A stretch of 64,000 nt of DNA from an uncultured Anaeromusa sp. (GCF_963676855.1 NZ_OY781460.1:3075501-3139500); one strand, 5' to 3'; shown: positions 1 through 11,214, counted from the first letter of the stretch. The notes: generated from the letters alone by a model not told the origin. Made by a program: numbers and translations.

Positions 1-584
<584 letters not shown>

Positions 585-1841
585 TTACTTCATAAAGCCT
601 TGATAGTGCCGCATCAATACGAGCGACTCTATTTGCTTCATTGTGTCCAGCGCCACACCCACAACAATGAGGAGTGCTGTGCCACCGAAGTAAACGCCCT
701 GGATATCTGTCGCCCATACCACAAAGTTCGGCAAGATGGCGATCAGAGCCAAGAACAGCGAACCTGCCAGGGTGATCCGGGTCATGACGCGGTCCAGATA
801 ATCAGCGGTCGGTTTTCCTGGACGCAGACCTGGAATAAAACCGCCGTGTTTTTTCATATTCTCTGCCATATCCGAGACGTTAAAGGTAACCGCAGTATAG
901 AAATACGTGAAAAACAGGATTAAAAGCGCATACAGCGTTGTCTGCAGCGGCGTTCCCCACGCAAACCATCCTGCCACCGTTTTCACCCATTCCACATCAA
1001 TAAACTGGGCGATAGTTACCGGAAACATGAGCACGGATGACGCAAAGATTATCGGAATAACTCCCGCTTGGTTAACCTTCAGCGGGATATGTGTGGAGTG
1101 ACCGCCGTACATCTTGCGGCCTACTACCCGTTTAGCATACTGTACCGGAATACGCCGCTGTCCTTGCTGGATGGCAATAACCAAAACAATCATGGCTATC
1201 GCAATCGTTAAGAACAACAACAGTTTAAATAAGCCGACCGTGCCAGCTTCGAAATACTGATAGATAACGTAGATGCCATCTGGAAGGCGGGAGACAATCC
1301 CCGCAAAGATGATTAGCGATATACCATTGCCAATCCCTTTTTCGGTTATCTGTTCACCCAACCACATCAAGAAGGTTGTCCCTGCCGTCAGCGTGAGGGC
1401 AATCAGAAGAATAGAGCCGATGCCTGGATTGATGATCGCGTGCTTCAAGCCAAGAGCCATGCCCAAAGCCTGCATAAACCCTAACACTACTGTACCGTAA
1501 CGCGTGATTTGGGTCAGTTTTTTCCGACCCTCTTGCCCTTCTTTGCTCCACCTTTCAAAGGTGGGCACGACCACTGTCAGCAATTGCATGATAATGGAAG
1601 CATTAATGTAAGGGGTTATACTCATCGCGAAAATGGAAAACTTGCTCAGCGCACCGCCAGCAAACAGGTCCAACAGTCCAAACAGATTGCCGCTGGTAAA
1701 CAGCTCTTCAATCACGGCTGCATCGACACCAGGTACAGGGATGTGAGTGCCAGCCCGGAACACCAGAAACATGATCAGCGTAAAGACGATCTTCTGGCGC
1801 AACTCAGGAATCTGAAAAACGTTCGACAGGGCTGCAAGCAC
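585..1841 (-). CDS. secY: Preprotein translocase subunit SecY
   Basis: Channel subunit of the SecYEG translocon in the cytoplasmic membrane. The 418 residues match the family length and show about ten hydrophobic segments, with the plug-region GTHIPVPG near residue 31 and the C-terminal loop around FIPGLRPGKPT. The start is a GTG lying immediately after the rplO stop codon; a GAGG about 8 bases upstream, inside the end of rplO, serves as its ribosome site, so translation is probably coupled to L15. Partner SecE is encoded at 27343-27555. Confidence 0.97.
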   Translation of the reverse strand: MLAALSNVFQIPELRQKIVFTLIMFLVFRAGTHIPVPGVDAAVIEELFTSGNLFGLLDLFAGGALSKFSIFAMSITPYINASIIMQLLTVVVPTFERWSKEGQEGRKKLTQITRYGTVVLGFMQALGMALGLKHAIINPGIGSILLIALTLTAGTTFLMWLGEQITEKGIGNGISLIIFAGIVSRLPDGIYVIYQYFEAGTVGLFKLLLFLTIAIAMIVLVIAIQQGQRRIPVQYAKRVVGRKMYGGHSTHIPLKVNQAGVIPIIFASSVLMFPVTIAQFIDVEWVKTVAGWFAWGTPLQTTLYALLILFFTYFYTAVTFNVSDMAENMKKHGGFIPGLRPGKPTADYLDRVMTRITLAGSLFLALIAILPNFVVWATDIQGVYFGGTALLIVVGVALDTMKQIESLVLMRHYQGFMK

Positions 1842-2282
1842 CTAGAACACCTCGACTTTTCCGCCGGCAGCTTCAATCTTGGCAATCGCCGACTTAGTGA
1901 ACCCATTGGCCTTTACGGTCAACGCTACGGTCAACTCGCCGCCGCCGAGAACACGTACGCCATCATGAACGTTCTTTAAAATGCCAGCTTCCACAAGGGC
2001 CACTGGATCTACTTCTGCACCGGCTTCAAACCGATTCAGGGTAGCCACGTTCACTTCAGCATACTCTTTCCCAAACTTGTTATAAAAACCGCGTTTAGGA
2101 AGCCGCAGGTACAAAGGCTTTTGACCGCCTTCAAAACCGGGGCGAGTACCGCCGCCGCTACGAGCCTTCTGGCCTTTATGACCTTTGCCGGATGTTTTTC
2201 CTAGACCGGAACCAAGGCCGCGGCCCAAGCGTGTACGGGTCTTTTTCGAGCCGGGCACCGGTGCTAATTCATGCAATTTCAT
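1842..2282 (-). CDS. rplO: Ribosomal protein L15
   Basis: Large-subunit protein that binds 23S rRNA late in assembly. The 146 residues start at [11 protein letters not shown]; an in-frame start 13 codons further upstream is rejected because AGGAGG sits 9 bases before this ATG. The glycine/arginine-rich N-terminal tail ([19 protein letters not shown]) is typical. It lies between rpmD and secY in the spc operon. Confidence 0.96.
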   Translation of the reverse strand: MKLHELAPVPGSKKTRTRLGRGLGSGLGKTSGKGHKGQKARSGGGTRPGFEGGQKPLYLRLPKRGFYNKFGKEYAEVNVATLNRFEAGAEVDPVALVEAGILKNVHDGVRVLGGGELTVALTVKANGFTKSAIAKIEAAGGKVEVF

Positions 2283-2301
2283 CGATAGCGCCTCCTCTCG
2301 T

Positions 2302-2487
2302 TTAGTTTTGTTCTTCTTCAACAGTTACTAAATGTTCTACCTTACGGACCATGCCGCGAATAACGGGGGTATCTTCCTGCTCTACGCAGCTGTTGATCTT
2401 CCCAAGGCCCAGAGCCTTCACCGTGGCACGCTGGTCTTCAGGACGGCCGATCAGGCTACGCGTCAGCTTAATGGTGAGTTTCGCCAT
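2302..2487 (-). CDS. rpmD: Ribosomal protein L30
   Basis: Small 61-residue large-subunit protein of the L30/L7 family. [16 protein letters not shown] is the family N-terminus, and the GLGKINS and [11 protein letters not shown] segments are conserved. It sits between rpsE and rplO, its standard place in the spc operon. Confidence 0.95.
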   Translation of the reverse strand: MAKLTIKLTRSLIGRPEDQRATVKALGLGKINSCVEQEDTPVIRGMVRKVEHLVTVEEEQN

Positions 2488-2499
2488 TGTTTCTCCTCC

Positions 2500-3000
2500 T
2501 TAGCCCAGCAATTCCTGCACGGTTTTGCCACGCAGGGCTGCCACTTCTTCGGCTCTCTTCAACTGTTCAAGACCGCGAAGAGTAGCACGCACCATGTTAT
2601 TGGGATTCGAAGACCCCAACGACTTGGTAAGAATGTCATGCACCCCGGCCAACTCCAATACCGCACGAGCAGGACCGCCGGCAATAACACCAGTACCTTG
2701 GGAAGCCGGTTTCAGCAAAACTTTGCCAGCGCCGAACACTCCGAGAATTTGATGGGGAATCGTAGTACCGACAATCGGCACCTTAATAAGATTTTTCTTA
2801 GCGTCTTCTACCCCTTTACGGATGGCTTCCGGAACTTCCCCAGCTTTGCCGAGGCCAGCTCCGACATGACCGTTCTCATCGCCCACGACAACAAGGGCAC
2901 TGAAGGAGAAGCGGCGACCACCCTTGACGACCTTGGCTACGCGGTTAATGAAAACCACTTTTTCCTGCAGGTCGAGGGATGTATGGTCAATTTTGGCCAT
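2500..3000 (-). CDS. rpsE: Ribosomal protein S5
   Basis: Small-subunit protein involved in decoding fidelity and mRNA unwinding at the entry tunnel. 166 residues, normal length. The N-terminal double-stranded RNA-binding fold includes [19 protein letters not shown], and the GVGFGxG-like segment appears as [17 protein letters not shown] strong AAGGAGG precedes the ATG. Confidence 0.96.
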   Translation of the reverse strand: MAKIDHTSLDLQEKVVFINRVAKVVKGGRRFSFSALVVVGDENGHVGAGLGKAGEVPEAIRKGVEDAKKNLIKVPIVGTTIPHQILGVFGAGKVLLKPASQGTGVIAGGPARAVLELAGVHDILTKSLGSSNPNNMVRATLRGLEQLKRAEEVAALRGKTVQELLG

Positions 3001-3020
3001 GAATGTACCTCCTTGTCCTC

Positions 3021-3389
3021 TTAGAATTGCAGCCCGACTTCACGCGCACTTTGCGCTAAAGCTGCTACGCGACCATGGTAGATATAACCGCCGCGATCAA
3101 ACACTACCTGAGAAATGCCTTTCTCAAGAGCACGCTTGGCTACAGCAGCACCGACCAGTTTGGACGCTTCACAATTGCCGCCTTTGGCGACTTGTTCCCG
3201 AATGTCTTTATCCATGGTGCTGGCAGAAACCAACGTTACGCCTGCCACATCATCAATGATTTGTGCATAAATATGATGCAGGCTGCGGAACACATTCAGA
3301 CGGGGTTTAGCCGCTGTGCCGCTGACGTTTTTACGCACCCGCAGGTGACGCTTCTGCCGCGAATCGTTTTTTACTGGTTTACGAAGCAC
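3021..3389 (-). CDS. rplR: Ribosomal protein L18
   Basis: Binds 5S rRNA in the central protuberance of the large subunit. I place the start at the GTG at 3389 (122 residues) because AAAGGAG lies 8 bases upstream. A second in-frame GTG three codons earlier overlaps that ribosome site and is unlikely. The [13 protein letters not shown] block ([16 protein letters not shown]) and C-terminal [12 protein letters not shown] are family hallmarks. Confidence 0.95.
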   Translation of the reverse strand: MLRKPVKNDSRQKRHLRVRKNVSGTAAKPRLNVFRSLHHIYAQIIDDVAGVTLVSASTMDKDIREQVAKGGNCEASKLVGAAVAKRALEKGISQVVFDRGGYIYHGRVAALAQSAREVGLQF

Positions 3390-3414
3390 TGTGTTCACTC
3401 CTTTCGCCTATGGC

Positions 3415-3963
3415 TTACTTCTTACCCTTGCCGCCGGCTTTACCGACTTTACGACGAACTACTTCGCCTTCATACTTGATGCCTTTGCCTTTGTACGGCT
3501 CCGGCTCGCGATAACCGCGAATTTTCGCCGCCAACGCGCCCACAGCCTCTTTGTTGATGCCTGAAACTACGATTTTATTCGGAACAGGCACATCCAACGC
3601 CAGGCCCTGGGGAGGCTCAACCTCGACAGGATGGGAAAAGCCAAGAGAAAGAGTTACTTTGTTGCCAGACTTAGCGGCACGATAACCAACACCATTGATT
3701 TCCAAGGTTTTGGTAAATCCTTCCGTTACGCCGACAACCATATTGTTGATCAACGTACGAGTGAGACCGTGCAAGGAACGATGTTCCTTCACGTCACTGG
3801 GACGTTCAACAGTCAACGTGTTTTCTTCGATTGTAATCGTCAAAGCTTTGGCGACTTCACGTGTCAGTTCGCCTTTAGGGCCTTTCACTGTGACAACGTT
3901 GCCATCCAACTTGATGGTTACGCCAGCCGGAATAGTGATAGGCATTCTACCAATACGCGACAT
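3415..3963 (-). CDS. rplF: Ribosomal protein L6
   Basis: Large-subunit protein near the GTPase-associated centre. 182 residues with the two tandem L6 folds. [15 protein letters not shown] is the usual start, and the C-terminal signature [14 protein letters not shown] is intact. It lies between rpsH and rplR. Confidence 0.96.
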   Translation of the reverse strand: MSRIGRMPITIPAGVTIKLDGNVVTVKGPKGELTREVAKALTITIEENTLTVERPSDVKEHRSLHGLTRTLINNMVVGVTEGFTKTLEINGVGYRAAKSGNKVTLSLGFSHPVEVEPPQGLALDVPVPNKIVVSGINKEAVGALAAKIRGYREPEPYKGKGIKYEGEVVRRKVGKAGGKGKK

Positions 3964-3991
3964 GTATTACACCTCCTAGAGACAGAACTTC

Positions 3992-4390
3992 TTACCAAAC
4001 GTAGGCGACTACTTCGCCGCCAAGGCCCTCGCGACGAGCCTGCTTGTCGGTCATGATGCCCTGCGATGTTGAAATAATGGCGATGCCGAGGCCGCCCAAA
4101 ACTCGGGGCAGCTGCTCTTTTTTCGCGTATACGCGCAATCCCGGTTTGGAAATGCGTTTGAGGCCGGTGATGACTTTCTCGCGGTTCGGGCCATACTTGA
4201 GGCTCAACCGAAGAACGCCTTGTTTATTGTCGTTGACGAGATCATAGTCCCTTATGAAACCCTCGCGTTTGAGGATTTCGGCCATCGCCTGCTTCACTTT
4301 GGAAGCGGGGATCTCCACTTTATCATGATGCACCGAGTTCGCATTACGAATCCGGGTAAGCATGTCAGCGATCGGATCAGTCATTACCAT
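3992..4390 (-). CDS. rpsH: Ribosomal protein S8
   Basis: Binds the central domain of 16S rRNA; in enterobacteria it also represses the spc operon. 132 residues beginning [18 protein letters not shown]; the first ATG is chosen because GGAGG is 9 bases upstream. The C-terminal [13 protein letters not shown] motif is intact. Confidence 0.96.
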   Translation of the reverse strand: MVMTDPIADMLTRIRNANSVHHDKVEIPASKVKQAMAEILKREGFIRDYDLVNDNKQGVLRLSLKYGPNREKVITGLKRISKPGLRVYAKKEQLPRVLGGLGIAIISTSQGIMTDKQARREGLGGEVVAYVW

Positions 4391-4417
4391 GAGAACAAAC
4401 CTCCTTCCTGTGCTTGG

Positions 4418-4603
4418 TTACCAGCTAGCTTTCGTAACGCCCGGGATTGCGCCTTTATAGCTCAGTTCCCGGAAGCAGATACGGCACATCTCGAACTTAC
4501 GGATGTAAGCATGCGGGCGACCGCAAATCTTGCAGCGATTGTATTTGCGAACCTTGAATTTAGGTTCTTTTTTCCATTTTTCAATCAAAGCTGTCTTGGC
4601 CAC
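4418..4603 (-). CDS. rpsZ: Ribosomal protein S14, zinc-binding type (GTG start)
   Basis: Small-subunit head protein. The 61-residue form carries two CxxC pairs (CKIC and CRIC) that bind zinc, the C+ type typical of Gram-positive bacteria. It starts with GTG, with AAGGAGG 7 bases upstream. No zinc-free paralogue is seen in this window. Confidence 0.96.
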   Translation of the reverse strand: MAKTALIEKWKKEPKFKVRKYNRCKICGRPHAYIRKFEMCRICFRELSYKGAIPGVTKASW

Positions 4604-4618
4604 AACTGTCCCTCCTTT

Positions 4619-5158
4619 TTACGCGCTGAAGGGCATGCCCATCAGCTTCAACAGTTCCCGCGCTTCCTCGTCGGTTTTAGCAGTGGTAACAATGATAATA
4701 TCCATACCGCGGATCTTGTCGACCTTGTCGTACTCGATCTCGGGGAAAATCAGTTGTTCCTTAATGCCCATGGTGTAATTGCCACGTCCGTCAAACGACT
4801 TCGGGCTAACACCGCGGAAGTCGCGTACACGAGCTAGTGCGACATTGAACAGCTTGTCCACGAAGTAGTACATGCGTTCACCGCGCAAGGTGACTTTGGC
4901 GCCAATCGGCATACCCGCACGAATTTTAAAGGCAGCCACGGATTTTTTGGCACGAGTGACAACCGGTTTTTGTCCGGAAATCAGTGTCATATCCGCTAAC
5001 GCAGAGTCAATCACTTTCGGATTGGCCACTGCTTCGCCGATTCCCATGTTCAAAACAACTTTTTCGATTTTAGGGATTTCCATGACGTTCTTGTATCCGA
5101 ACTTTTCCATCATCGCTTTCGCGACTTCGTTAATATATTTCTCTTTCAGTCTGACCAC
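4619..5158 (-). CDS. rplE: Ribosomal protein L5 (GTG start)
   Basis: Large-subunit protein that contacts 5S rRNA and the P-site tRNA. 179 residues, standard length. Conserved [23 protein letters not shown] and [12 protein letters not shown] segments are present. Translation begins at GTG with GGAGGG 8 bases upstream. Confidence 0.96.
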   Translation of the reverse strand: MVRLKEKYINEVAKAMMEKFGYKNVMEIPKIEKVVLNMGIGEAVANPKVIDSALADMTLISGQKPVVTRAKKSVAAFKIRAGMPIGAKVTLRGERMYYFVDKLFNVALARVRDFRGVSPKSFDGRGNYTMGIKEQLIFPEIEYDKVDKIRGMDIIIVTTAKTDEEARELLKLMGMPFSA

Positions 5159-5184
5159 AAGTGGTACCCTCCTTTCGTGCTGGG

Positions 5185-5520
5185 TTATTTATCCTTGTCA
5201 ATTGTTTCGCCGCATTTTTTGCAAACGCGTACTTTGCCACCGTTAGCAAGAACATTGCTTTTTACCCGAGTTGCTTTGTCGCAAGCGGGGCACACCAGCA
5301 TCAGCTTTGCAGCATGTACCGGCGCTTCCTTCACAATGATGCCCCCTTGGGGGTTGCTTTGAGATGGTTTAGTATGACGCTTTACTTTGTTGATGCCTTC
5401 CACAACCGCTTTTCCCTTTTTAGGAAGCGCCTGAATAACAGCACCCGTTTTACCTTTGTCCTTACCGGACAGGACCATGACTTTATCGCCTTTTTTGACG
5501 TGCAATTTCGCTTCTGACAT
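5185..5520 (-). CDS. rplX: Ribosomal protein L24
   Basis: Assembly-initiating large-subunit protein. 111 residues containing a KOW motif ([18 protein letters not shown]). The C-terminal half has two CxxC pairs (CPAC and CKKC), consistent with a zinc-ribbon L24 variant. It lies between rplN and rplE. Confidence 0.95.
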   Translation of the reverse strand: MSEAKLHVKKGDKVMVLSGKDKGKTGAVIQALPKKGKAVVEGINKVKRHTKPSQSNPQGGIIVKEAPVHAAKLMLVCPACDKATRVKSNVLANGGKVRVCKKCGETIDKDK

Positions 5521-5539
5521 GCCGGATTTCCCTCCTGAC

Positions 5540-5908
5540 TTAGATTACTTCCGGTGCCAGCGAGACAATTTTCATAAAGTCTTTATCACGCAGCTCTCTC
5601 GCAACCGGTCCAAAAATACGGGTCCCGCGGGGACTCTTGTCTTCTTTGATGACAACGGCGGCGTTCTCGTCAAAACGGATGTAGGAACCATCTTGACGGC
5701 GCAGGCCCTTGTGAGACCGTACGACAACAGCTTTCACTACATCGCCTTTCTTGACCACGCCACCGGGCGTTGCGTCCTTAACGGAAGCGACGATGATGTC
5801 GCCGATATTGGCATAGCGCCGGTAGGAACCGCCCAATACACGAATGCACATAACTCTTTTCGCACCGGTATTATCAGCAACATTAAGAATGGTTTGTTGT
5901 TGGATCAT
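5540..5908 (-). CDS. rplN: Ribosomal protein L14
   Basis: Large-subunit protein at the interface with the 30S. Start [16 protein letters not shown] gives 122 residues, exactly the family length; an in-frame start six codons upstream would lie in the ribosome-binding sequence. The [12 protein letters not shown] motif is present. Confidence 0.96.
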   Translation of the reverse strand: MIQQQTILNVADNTGAKRVMCIRVLGGSYRRYANIGDIIVASVKDATPGGVVKKGDVVKAVVVRSHKGLRRQDGSYIRFDENAAVVIKEDKSPRGTRIFGPVARELRDKDFMKIVSLAPEVI

Positions 5909-5954
5909 CCTTGCTCCCTCCTTCAAGCCTGAAATTTTTCAAAAGTTAAAGCGA

Positions 5955-6212
5955 TTACTTCGCTCTCTCAAGAATTTCAACAACTCTCCAACGTTTATCT
6001 TTGGAGAGCGGGCGTGTTTCCATCAAGGAAACCACATCCCCAGGCTTGCACTCATTGTTTTCATCATGAGCCTTGAAGGTAACCGTTTTCTTCACAGCCT
6101 TCTTGTACAGCGGATGCTGTACGGTACGCTCCATGGCTACGACTACAGTCTTATCCATTTTATCGCTTACCACACGGCCAATGCGGTTTTTACGCTCGTT
6201 TCTTTCAGTCAC
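5955..6212 (-). CDS. rpsQ: Ribosomal protein S17 (GTG start)
   Basis: Binds the 5' domain of 16S rRNA. I use the GTG at 6212 (85 residues, VTERNERK read as MTERNERK), because AAGGAGG lies 10 bases before it. The longer ATG start seven codons upstream would encode through that ribosome-binding sequence and exceed the normal family length. The [14 protein letters not shown] core is conserved. Confidence 0.94.
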   Translation of the reverse strand: MTERNERKNRIGRVVSDKMDKTVVVAMERTVQHPLYKKAVKKTVTFKAHDENNECKPGDVVSLMETRPLSKDKRWRVVEILERAK

Positions 6213-6254
6213 GTCCGATATGCCTCCTTCCATCTGCGACTTGGCGCTGTTTCC

Positions 6255-6458
6255 TTACGCTTCTTGGGTTTTGATTTCCATTTCCCGTTGAATGGTTTTC
6301 ACGCGGGCGATGGTTTTCTTAACTTCCTTGAGGCGCATGGGGTTTTCCAGCTGACCGGTCGCATGCTGAAATCTCAGGTGAAACAATTCATCTTTCAGGC
6401 CAGCCAATTTTTGATCGAGCTCGGCGGCGTTCATATCACGGATTTCTTTAGCCTTCAT
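6255..6458 (-). CDS. rpmC: Ribosomal protein L29
   Basis: Large-subunit protein at the exit tunnel, part of the docking site for trigger factor and SRP. 67 residues starting [14 protein letters not shown]. The first 11 bases overlap the end of rplP, so translation is likely coupled. An upstream in-frame start inside rplP is rejected on length and homology. Confidence 0.95.
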   Translation of the reverse strand: MKAKEIRDMNAAELDQKLAGLKDELFHLRFQHATGQLENPMRLKEVKKTIARVKTIQREMEIKTQEA

Positions 6459-6891
6459 TTGCTTCACCACCCACTTCCTGAGCTTTCTCCCGCACAACAA
6501 ACTGAGTCCGAATCGGGAGTTTGTGAGCAGCCAGACGCATAGCTTCTTTTGCTACTTCTTCGTCAACGCCGTCCATTTCAAACATCACACGGCCCGGTTT
6601 TACAACAGCCACCCAATACTCGGGTGAACCTTTACCGCTACCCATGCGAGTTTCAGCCGGCTTAGCCGTAACTGGCTTATCTGGGAAAATTTTAATCCAG
6701 ACTTTACCGCCACGTTTGATATAACGAGTCATAGCGATACGAGCAGCCTCAATCTGGCGGTTGGTAATCCAAGCCGGTTCAAGAGCTACCAAACCGTATT
6801 CGCCGTGGCTCACGGTGTTGCCTCTTTGGGCTTTGCCCTTCATGCGACCCCGGAACTGTTTGCGATGCTTAACGCGTTTCGGCAACAACAT
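6448..6891 (-). CDS. rplP: Ribosomal protein L16
   Basis: Large-subunit protein close to the peptidyl-transferase centre and A-site tRNA. 147 residues; [19 protein letters not shown] is the classic N-terminus, and [20 protein letters not shown] is the conserved loop. Its 3' end overlaps rpmC. Confidence 0.96.
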   Translation of the reverse strand: MLLPKRVKHRKQFRGRMKGKAQRGNTVSHGEYGLVALEPAWITNRQIEAARIAMTRYIKRGGKVWIKIFPDKPVTAKPAETRMGSGKGSPEYWVAVVKPGRVMFEMDGVDEEVAKEAMRLAAHKLPIRTQFVVREKAQEVGGEANEG

Positions 6892-6893
6892 GA

Positions 6894-7556
6894 TTATTCG
6901 CCCCCTTCTTGAGCGGCGGGTTTCTTGGCTTCAGGCAAAATCTCGCCTTTGTAGATCCACACCTTAACACCGATACGCCCGTAGGTAGTAGCGGCTTCTG
7001 CAAAACCGTAATCAATGTCGGCACGCAGGGTATGAAGAGGAATGCTGCCTTCGCGATAGCTTTCGCTACGGGCAATTTCAGCCCCGCCAAGACGGCCGCC
7101 ACACATGATTTTGATTCCTTTAGCACCCATACGCATTGTGCGACCAACAGATTGCTTCATAGCACGACGGAAGGCAATGCGGCGTTCAAGCTGAGCTGCA
7201 ATGTTCTCAGCAACCAACTGCGAAGACAATTCCGGATGCTTGATTTCTGCAATGTTGATGTCGAGCTGTTTTTCAGTCAGCTTACGCAGACCTTTTTTCA
7301 GCGCTTCAATGCCTGCGCCGCCGCGGCCGATAACCATGCCCGGTTTCGCAGTATGAATGTTAATGCGTACACGATTGGATGCACGTTCGATCACAACCTG
7401 AGATACGCCGGCAGCAAATGCCGCTTTTTTAATAAATTCACGAATCTTGATATCTTCATGCAAATTTTTTGCATAATCTTTATCGGCGTACCATTTGGCA
7501 TCCCAAGTCTTGATTACGCCGAGCCGAAAACCATGAGGATTGACTTTTTGACCCAC
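6894..7556 (-). CDS. rpsC: Ribosomal protein S3 (GTG start)
   Basis: Forms the mRNA entry tunnel with S4 and S5. 220 residues: an N-terminal [13 protein letters not shown] block, the type-2 KH domain with [14 protein letters not shown] (the GxxG loop is GRGG), and the C-terminal S3 domain. Initiates at GTG with AAGGAGG upstream. It abuts rplP with only 2 bases between. Confidence 0.96.
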   Translation of the reverse strand: MGQKVNPHGFRLGVIKTWDAKWYADKDYAKNLHEDIKIREFIKKAAFAAGVSQVVIERASNRVRINIHTAKPGMVIGRGGAGIEALKKGLRKLTEKQLDINIAEIKHPELSSQLVAENIAAQLERRIAFRRAMKQSVGRTMRMGAKGIKIMCGGRLGGAEIARSESYREGSIPLHTLRADIDYGFAEAATTYGRIGVKVWIYKGEILPEAKKPAAQEGGE

Positions 7557-7578
7557 TAGATGTTCCCTCCTTCTCCGC

Positions 7579-7911
7579 TTATCGTTCCTGAACGACCACG
7601 GTCACATGGCTGGAGCGCTTCAAAATTTTGAAGGCCTGCCCACGAGACCGAGGATGAATGCGTTTCATCGTGGGACCCTGATCGACATATACTGCCGATA
7701 CATAGAGGTTGTCGACATTAAGGTCAAGGTTGTTCTCAGCGTTAGCAACAGCTGATTTCAAAACCTTCTCAACAACTTCAGTACCCACTTTGGGAGTGTA
7801 TTTCAATATAGCAAATGCTTCACCCACATTTTTACCGCGGATCAAGTCAATAACGACTCTCACTTTACGCGGCGCAATGCGGATATTCTTGGCAACCGCT
7901 TTGGCTTCCAT
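7579..7911 (-). CDS. rplV: Ribosomal protein L22
   Basis: Large-subunit protein whose beta-hairpin lines the nascent-peptide exit tunnel. 110 residues. The conserved [15 protein letters not shown] and the hairpin/C-terminus [18 protein letters not shown] are intact; no deletion in the loop associated with macrolide resistance is apparent. Confidence 0.96.
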   Translation of the reverse strand: MEAKAVAKNIRIAPRKVRVVIDLIRGKNVGEAFAILKYTPKVGTEVVEKVLKSAVANAENNLDLNVDNLYVSAVYVDQGPTMKRIHPRSRGQAFKILKRSSHVTVVVQER

Positions 7912-7962
7912 GCACTAGCCCCCTTTCGGTATGATCACTGCGCTAAACGCAGCCCGCAGCGC

Positions 7963-8244
7963 TTAGCGCAGCGAAGTGGATTTTTCCGAGCCGGCGTGAC
8001 CTTTATAGGTGCGGGTCGGAGCGAATTCGCCCAGCTTATGGCCGACCATGTCCTCGGTCACATAGACCGGAACATGTTTGCGGCCGTCATGCACAGCGAT
8101 GGTATGGCCCACAAAATTCGGCAAAATAGTCGAACTGCGGGACCAGCATTTTACGACCTTTTTCTCGCCGCTGGCGTTCATAGTATCAATTTTCTTCAGC
8201 AGGCTTTCATGTACAAAAGGTCCTTTTTTGATGGATCTGGACAC
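7963..8244 (-). CDS. rpsS: Ribosomal protein S19 (GTG start)
   Basis: Small-subunit head protein that contacts S13 and bridges to the 50S. 93 residues from a GTG with GGAGG 8 bases upstream. [28 protein letters not shown] and the C-terminal [12 protein letters not shown] are diagnostic. Confidence 0.96.
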   Translation of the reverse strand: MSRSIKKGPFVHESLLKKIDTMNASGEKKVVKCWSRSSTILPNFVGHTIAVHDGRKHVPVYVTEDMVGHKLGEFAPTRTYKGHAGSEKSTSLR

Positions 8245-8267
8245 GACATTGGCCTCCCTTCACGCGG

Positions 8268-9095
8268 TTATTTCGTGCGTCGTTTGACGATCATTTTGTC
8301 GGACTGTTTGCTGCGACGGGTTTTTACACCATGCGCGCATTTGCCCCAAGGCGTAACCGGATGCTTGCGGCCTACCGGCGAACGGCCTTCACCACCGCCA
8401 TGCGGATGGTCGCAAGGGTTCATTGCTACGCCGCGGTTAGCAGGACGCACGCCCAGCCAACGAGAACGGCCAGCTTTGCCGATCGTAATGTTTTCATGTT
8501 CCAAGTTGCCAACCTGGCCGATGGTTGCACGGCAGTTAACATGCACTTTACGCAATTCGCCCGAGGGCAAACGCAAAAGAGCAGTGCCGCCTTCTTTAGC
8601 CATCAACTGAGCGGAAGCGCCGGCGCTGCGTACCATTTGGCCGCCTTTGCCAATCTTCATCTCAATGTTGTGCACCATGGTACCGACAGGAATATTTACC
8701 ATCGGCAGGGCATTGCCCACTTTAATGTCGGATTCAGGACCGCTTTCCACTTTGTCTCCCACTTTAAGACCATGGGGCGCCAAAATGTAGCGCTTTTCGC
8801 CGTCTAAATAATGAAGCAACGCAATATAAGCGGAACGATTCGGATCATATTCCACAGACGCTACTTTGGCGACAATGCCGTCCTTGTTGCGTTTGAAGTC
8901 GATAATACGATACATGCGCTTATGACCGCCGCCTTGGTGACGTACAGTCAGTCGGCCTTGTTGGTTGCGACCGCCTTTTTTAGTCAGACGTACCAGCAAA
9001 GAACGTTCCGGTTTATCAGTAGTAACTTCATCGAAGCTGGCTACCGTCATAAAACGTCTGCCGGCAGAATAAGGTTTAAACGATTTTACTGCCAT
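8268..9095 (-). CDS. rplB: Ribosomal protein L2
   Basis: Core large-subunit protein needed for subunit association and peptidyl transfer. 275 residues. The family signature [14 protein letters not shown], with the near-universally conserved histidine, is near residues 227-240, and the RNA-binding domain with [10 protein letters not shown] precedes it. Confidence 0.97.
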   Translation of the reverse strand: MAVKSFKPYSAGRRFMTVASFDEVTTDKPERSLLVRLTKKGGRNQQGRLTVRHQGGGHKRMYRIIDFKRNKDGIVAKVASVEYDPNRSAYIALLHYLDGEKRYILAPHGLKVGDKVESGPESDIKVGNALPMVNIPVGTMVHNIEMKIGKGGQMVRSAGASAQLMAKEGGTALLRLPSGELRKVHVNCRATIGQVGNLEHENITIGKAGRSRWLGVRPANRGVAMNPCDHPHGGGEGRSPVGRKHPVTPWGKCAHGVKTRRSKQSDKMIVKRRTK

Positions 9096-9124
9096 AGTTG
9101 CCCCTCCTTTTCGGTGTTATCGGC

Positions 9125-9412
9125 TTAGACCCCTTCGAAGAACGCAATGCTCTGGCCGGGGGCCAGTTTGACGATAGCTTTCTTGAAATCGGGGCGTTTC
9201 CCTTCGTGTTTGCCCATGCGCTTGGTTTTACCCATTACACGCACTGTGTTCACAGCCTCAACCTGGACTTTGAACATTTTTTCCACAGCCTGGCGGATTT
9301 CCACCTTCGTGGCTTTGAGCGATACGATAAAGGTGTATTTGCTTTCCTCCATCAACAGATTGCTTTTCTCTGTGATGACAGGACGAACAAGCACGTCGCA
9401 CAAGTTTTCCAT
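9125..9412 (-). CDS. rplW: Ribosomal protein L23
   Basis: Exit-tunnel rim protein, main docking point for trigger factor and SRP. 95 residues. The VLVRPVITEKSNLLMEE start and VEAVNTVRVMGK segment are typical. It overlaps rplD by one base. Confidence 0.95.
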   Translation of the reverse strand: MENLCDVLVRPVITEKSNLLMEESKYTFIVSLKATKVEIRQAVEKMFKVQVEAVNTVRVMGKTKRMGKHEGKRPDFKKAIVKLAPGQSIAFFEGV

Positions 9413-10038
9413 TATGCCAGCACCTCCTCAATACGGGTGACTGCCTCTTTGGTAACGAACACCCGATCATAATGGAGCAGGTCCATTACATTCAGGCCCA
9501 TGCTGGTAATGGTTTTTACGCTCGGAATGTTGCGGGCAGACTTGAATACGCTTTCCACTTCATCCGCCGTAATGATCAGGGCTTTCTGCTCAGAAGCATT
9601 AAAATCACCCATCATTTTAATAACCTGTTTGGTTTTGGGAGCTTCAAAATCGATGCCCTCCAGAACCACCAGCTCGCCGTCCTGCACTTTAGAAGTCAGA
9701 GCGGACTTAAGAGCCAAACGACGCTGTTTGCGAGGCATGCTGAACGCATAGGAACGGGGTTGCGGTCCGAAAACCGTGCCGCCGCCGACCCACAACGGAG
9801 AGCGAATGCTGCCGGCGCGAGCGCGTCCGGTTCCTTTTTGTTTCCAGGGTTTTTTGCCGCCACCGCGTACAAAACCTCTGGTTTTCGTGGACGCATTACC
9901 TTGACGCTGGCTGGCCATCTGCATAACTACTGCTTGATGAAGCACAGCCTCGTTCACTTCCACAGCGAACACGCTATCATTCAGTTCCACTTCACCGGTT
10001 TGCTTGCCGGTGATATCATATACTGCCACTTTCGGCAT
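9412..10038 (-). CDS. rplD: Ribosomal protein L4
   Basis: Large-subunit protein whose extended loop reaches the exit tunnel; in some bacteria it regulates its own operon. 208 residues from [13 protein letters not shown]. The loop contains [20 protein letters not shown], conserved in the family. A start three codons upstream is less likely because it overlaps the ribosome-binding sequence. Confidence 0.96.
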   Translation of the reverse strand: MPKVAVYDITGKQTGEVELNDSVFAVEVNEAVLHQAVVMQMASQRQGNASTKTRGFVRGGGKKPWKQKGTGRARAGSIRSPLWVGGGTVFGPQPRSYAFSMPRKQRRLALKSALTSKVQDGELVVLEGIDFEAPKTKQVIKMMGDFNASEQKALIITADEVESVFKSARNIPSVKTITSMGLNVMDLLHYDRVFVTKEAVTRIEEVLA

Positions 10039-10071
10039 ATAGCACATCCTCCTTTCAAGAAACCGGCGAAT

Positions 10072-10713
10072 TTATTTGCCGGGTTTCACCGTGTTCTTGA
10101 TGATGACCAGACCTTTTTTCGGGCCGGGGATGGCGCCTTTGATCAAGATCAGGTTGCGCTCAGTATCGATACGAACGACGCTGAGACGCTGAATGGTCAC
10201 GCGTTGACCACCCATTTGTCCAGGCAATTTCTTGCCTTTGAATACTTTACCACCGCCACCGCTCATGCGAGGGCCGATAGAACCTGGTTCACGGTGCGAT
10301 TTCGAACCGTGGCCCATGGGTCCGCGTGCAAAGTTATGGCGTTTGATGCCGCCTGCAAAGCCTTTACCTTTAGCCGTGCCGACTACGTCCACCATTTCGC
10401 CGGCTGCAAAGGTGTCAACACCAATGACCTGTCCGGCAGTGAATTCGGAAGCGTCCGCCAGGCGGATTTCCCGGATGAATTTTACGGGGGTCACGCCAGC
10501 TTTTGCAAAAACTCCCTGCATCGGCTTGGTGACGTTTTTATCTTTCACGGCTCCAAAACCAAGTTGAACCGCATTGTAGCCGTCGTTTTCAACCGTTTTG
10601 TTTCCTACGACAACGCATTGTCCGGCTTCGACTACCGTTACCGGAACCACTTTCCCCTCTTCGGTGAAAATCTGCGTCATGCCCAGTTTTTTGCCAAGAA
10701 TGCTTTTTGCCAT
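10072..10713 (-). CDS. rplC: Ribosomal protein L3
   Basis: Assembly-initiating large-subunit protein reaching toward the peptidyl-transferase centre. 213 residues from [16 protein letters not shown], preceded by AGGAGG. The conserved stretch around the glutamine methylated in E. coli ([12 protein letters not shown]) is present. A longer frame running back into rpsJ is rejected. Confidence 0.96.
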   Translation of the reverse strand: MAKSILGKKLGMTQIFTEEGKVVPVTVVEAGQCVVVGNKTVENDGYNAVQLGFGAVKDKNVTKPMQGVFAKAGVTPVKFIREIRLADASEFTAGQVIGVDTFAAGEMVDVVGTAKGKGFAGGIKRHNFARGPMGHGSKSHREPGSIGPRMSGGGGKVFKGKKLPGQMGGQRVTIQRLSVVRIDTERNLILIKGAIPGPKKGLVIIKNTVKPGK

Positions 10714-10729
10714 GTTCTGCCACCTCCTC

Positions 10730-11041
10730 CTACAGCTTGATTTCGATATCCACACCGGCCGGCAGGTCGAGGCGCATGAGGGAATCTACCGTTTTGGATG
10801 TCGGTTCCAGGATATCAATCAAACGTTTATGCGTACGCATTTCAAATTGTTCCCGCGAATCCTTATTTACATGAGGAGAACGCAGAATGGTGAAAACATT
10901 TTTCTCTGTAGGAAGCGGAATCGGCCCGGACACCATGGCGCCGGTTCTTTTCGCAGTTTCTACGATCTTAGCAGCGCTCTGATCAAGAGCTTTGTGATCG
11001 TACGCCTTCAAGCGGATTCTGATTTTTTGTTGCTTAGGCAT
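10730..11041 (-). CDS. rpsJ: Ribosomal protein S10
   Basis: Small-subunit head protein; also the NusE partner of NusB in antitermination. 103 residues. [33 protein letters not shown] and the C-terminal [19 protein letters not shown] end ([15 protein letters not shown]) are conserved. First gene of the S10 cluster, preceded by a structured leader of about 170 bases. Confidence 0.96.
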   Translation of the reverse strand: MPKQQKIRIRLKAYDHKALDQSAAKIVETAKRTGAMVSGPIPLPTEKNVFTILRSPHVNKDSREQFEMRTHKRLIDILEPTSKTVDSLMRLDLPAGVDIEIKL

Positions 11042-11090
11042 TCGTGTGAATCCTCCTTATCGCCCAGTTTCTTAGAACGGACATTTCTCA

Positions 11091-11130
11091 GCAGGAATTT
11101 CCCCCGGAACTTAGCCGGGCCACCTCCTGC
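11091..11130 (-). promoter_or_regulatory. Structured leader hairpin upstream of rpsJ
   Basis: On the minus strand a six-base GCAGGA/TCCTGC closing stem encloses an inner CCCGG/CCGGG hairpin, about 50 bases before the rpsJ ATG. The outer 5' arm contains GGAGG, so the fold could hide or mimic a ribosome-binding sequence. It might be an autoregulatory r-protein leader or simply a tuf-rpsJ spacer structure. No named Rfam family is claimed. Confidence 0.45.
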
Positions 11131-11161
11131 ATCATCGCAAACACCGTTATTCAATTGTATT

Positions 11162-11191
11162 GCCATAGCGGCAGCAAGCCGCCGCTATGGC
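11162..11191 (-). terminator. Stem-loop after tuf copy 1
   Basis: A perfect 11-bp stem (GCCATAGCGGC with GCCGCTATGGC) with an 8-base loop lies 23 bases past the tuf stop. It is not followed by a T-tract (AATACAATTG follows), so it is a weak terminator or an mRNA 3'-end stabiliser; read-through into rpsJ is plausible. Confidence 0.5.
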
Positions 11192-11214
11192 CAAAACCAT
11201 TTTCATTAAGATGT

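Noticed and set aside
9472..10740. 422-codon plus-strand frame opposite rplD and rplC
   Set aside because: Shadow of two well-identified ribosomal genes; no start signal and no recognisable domains.
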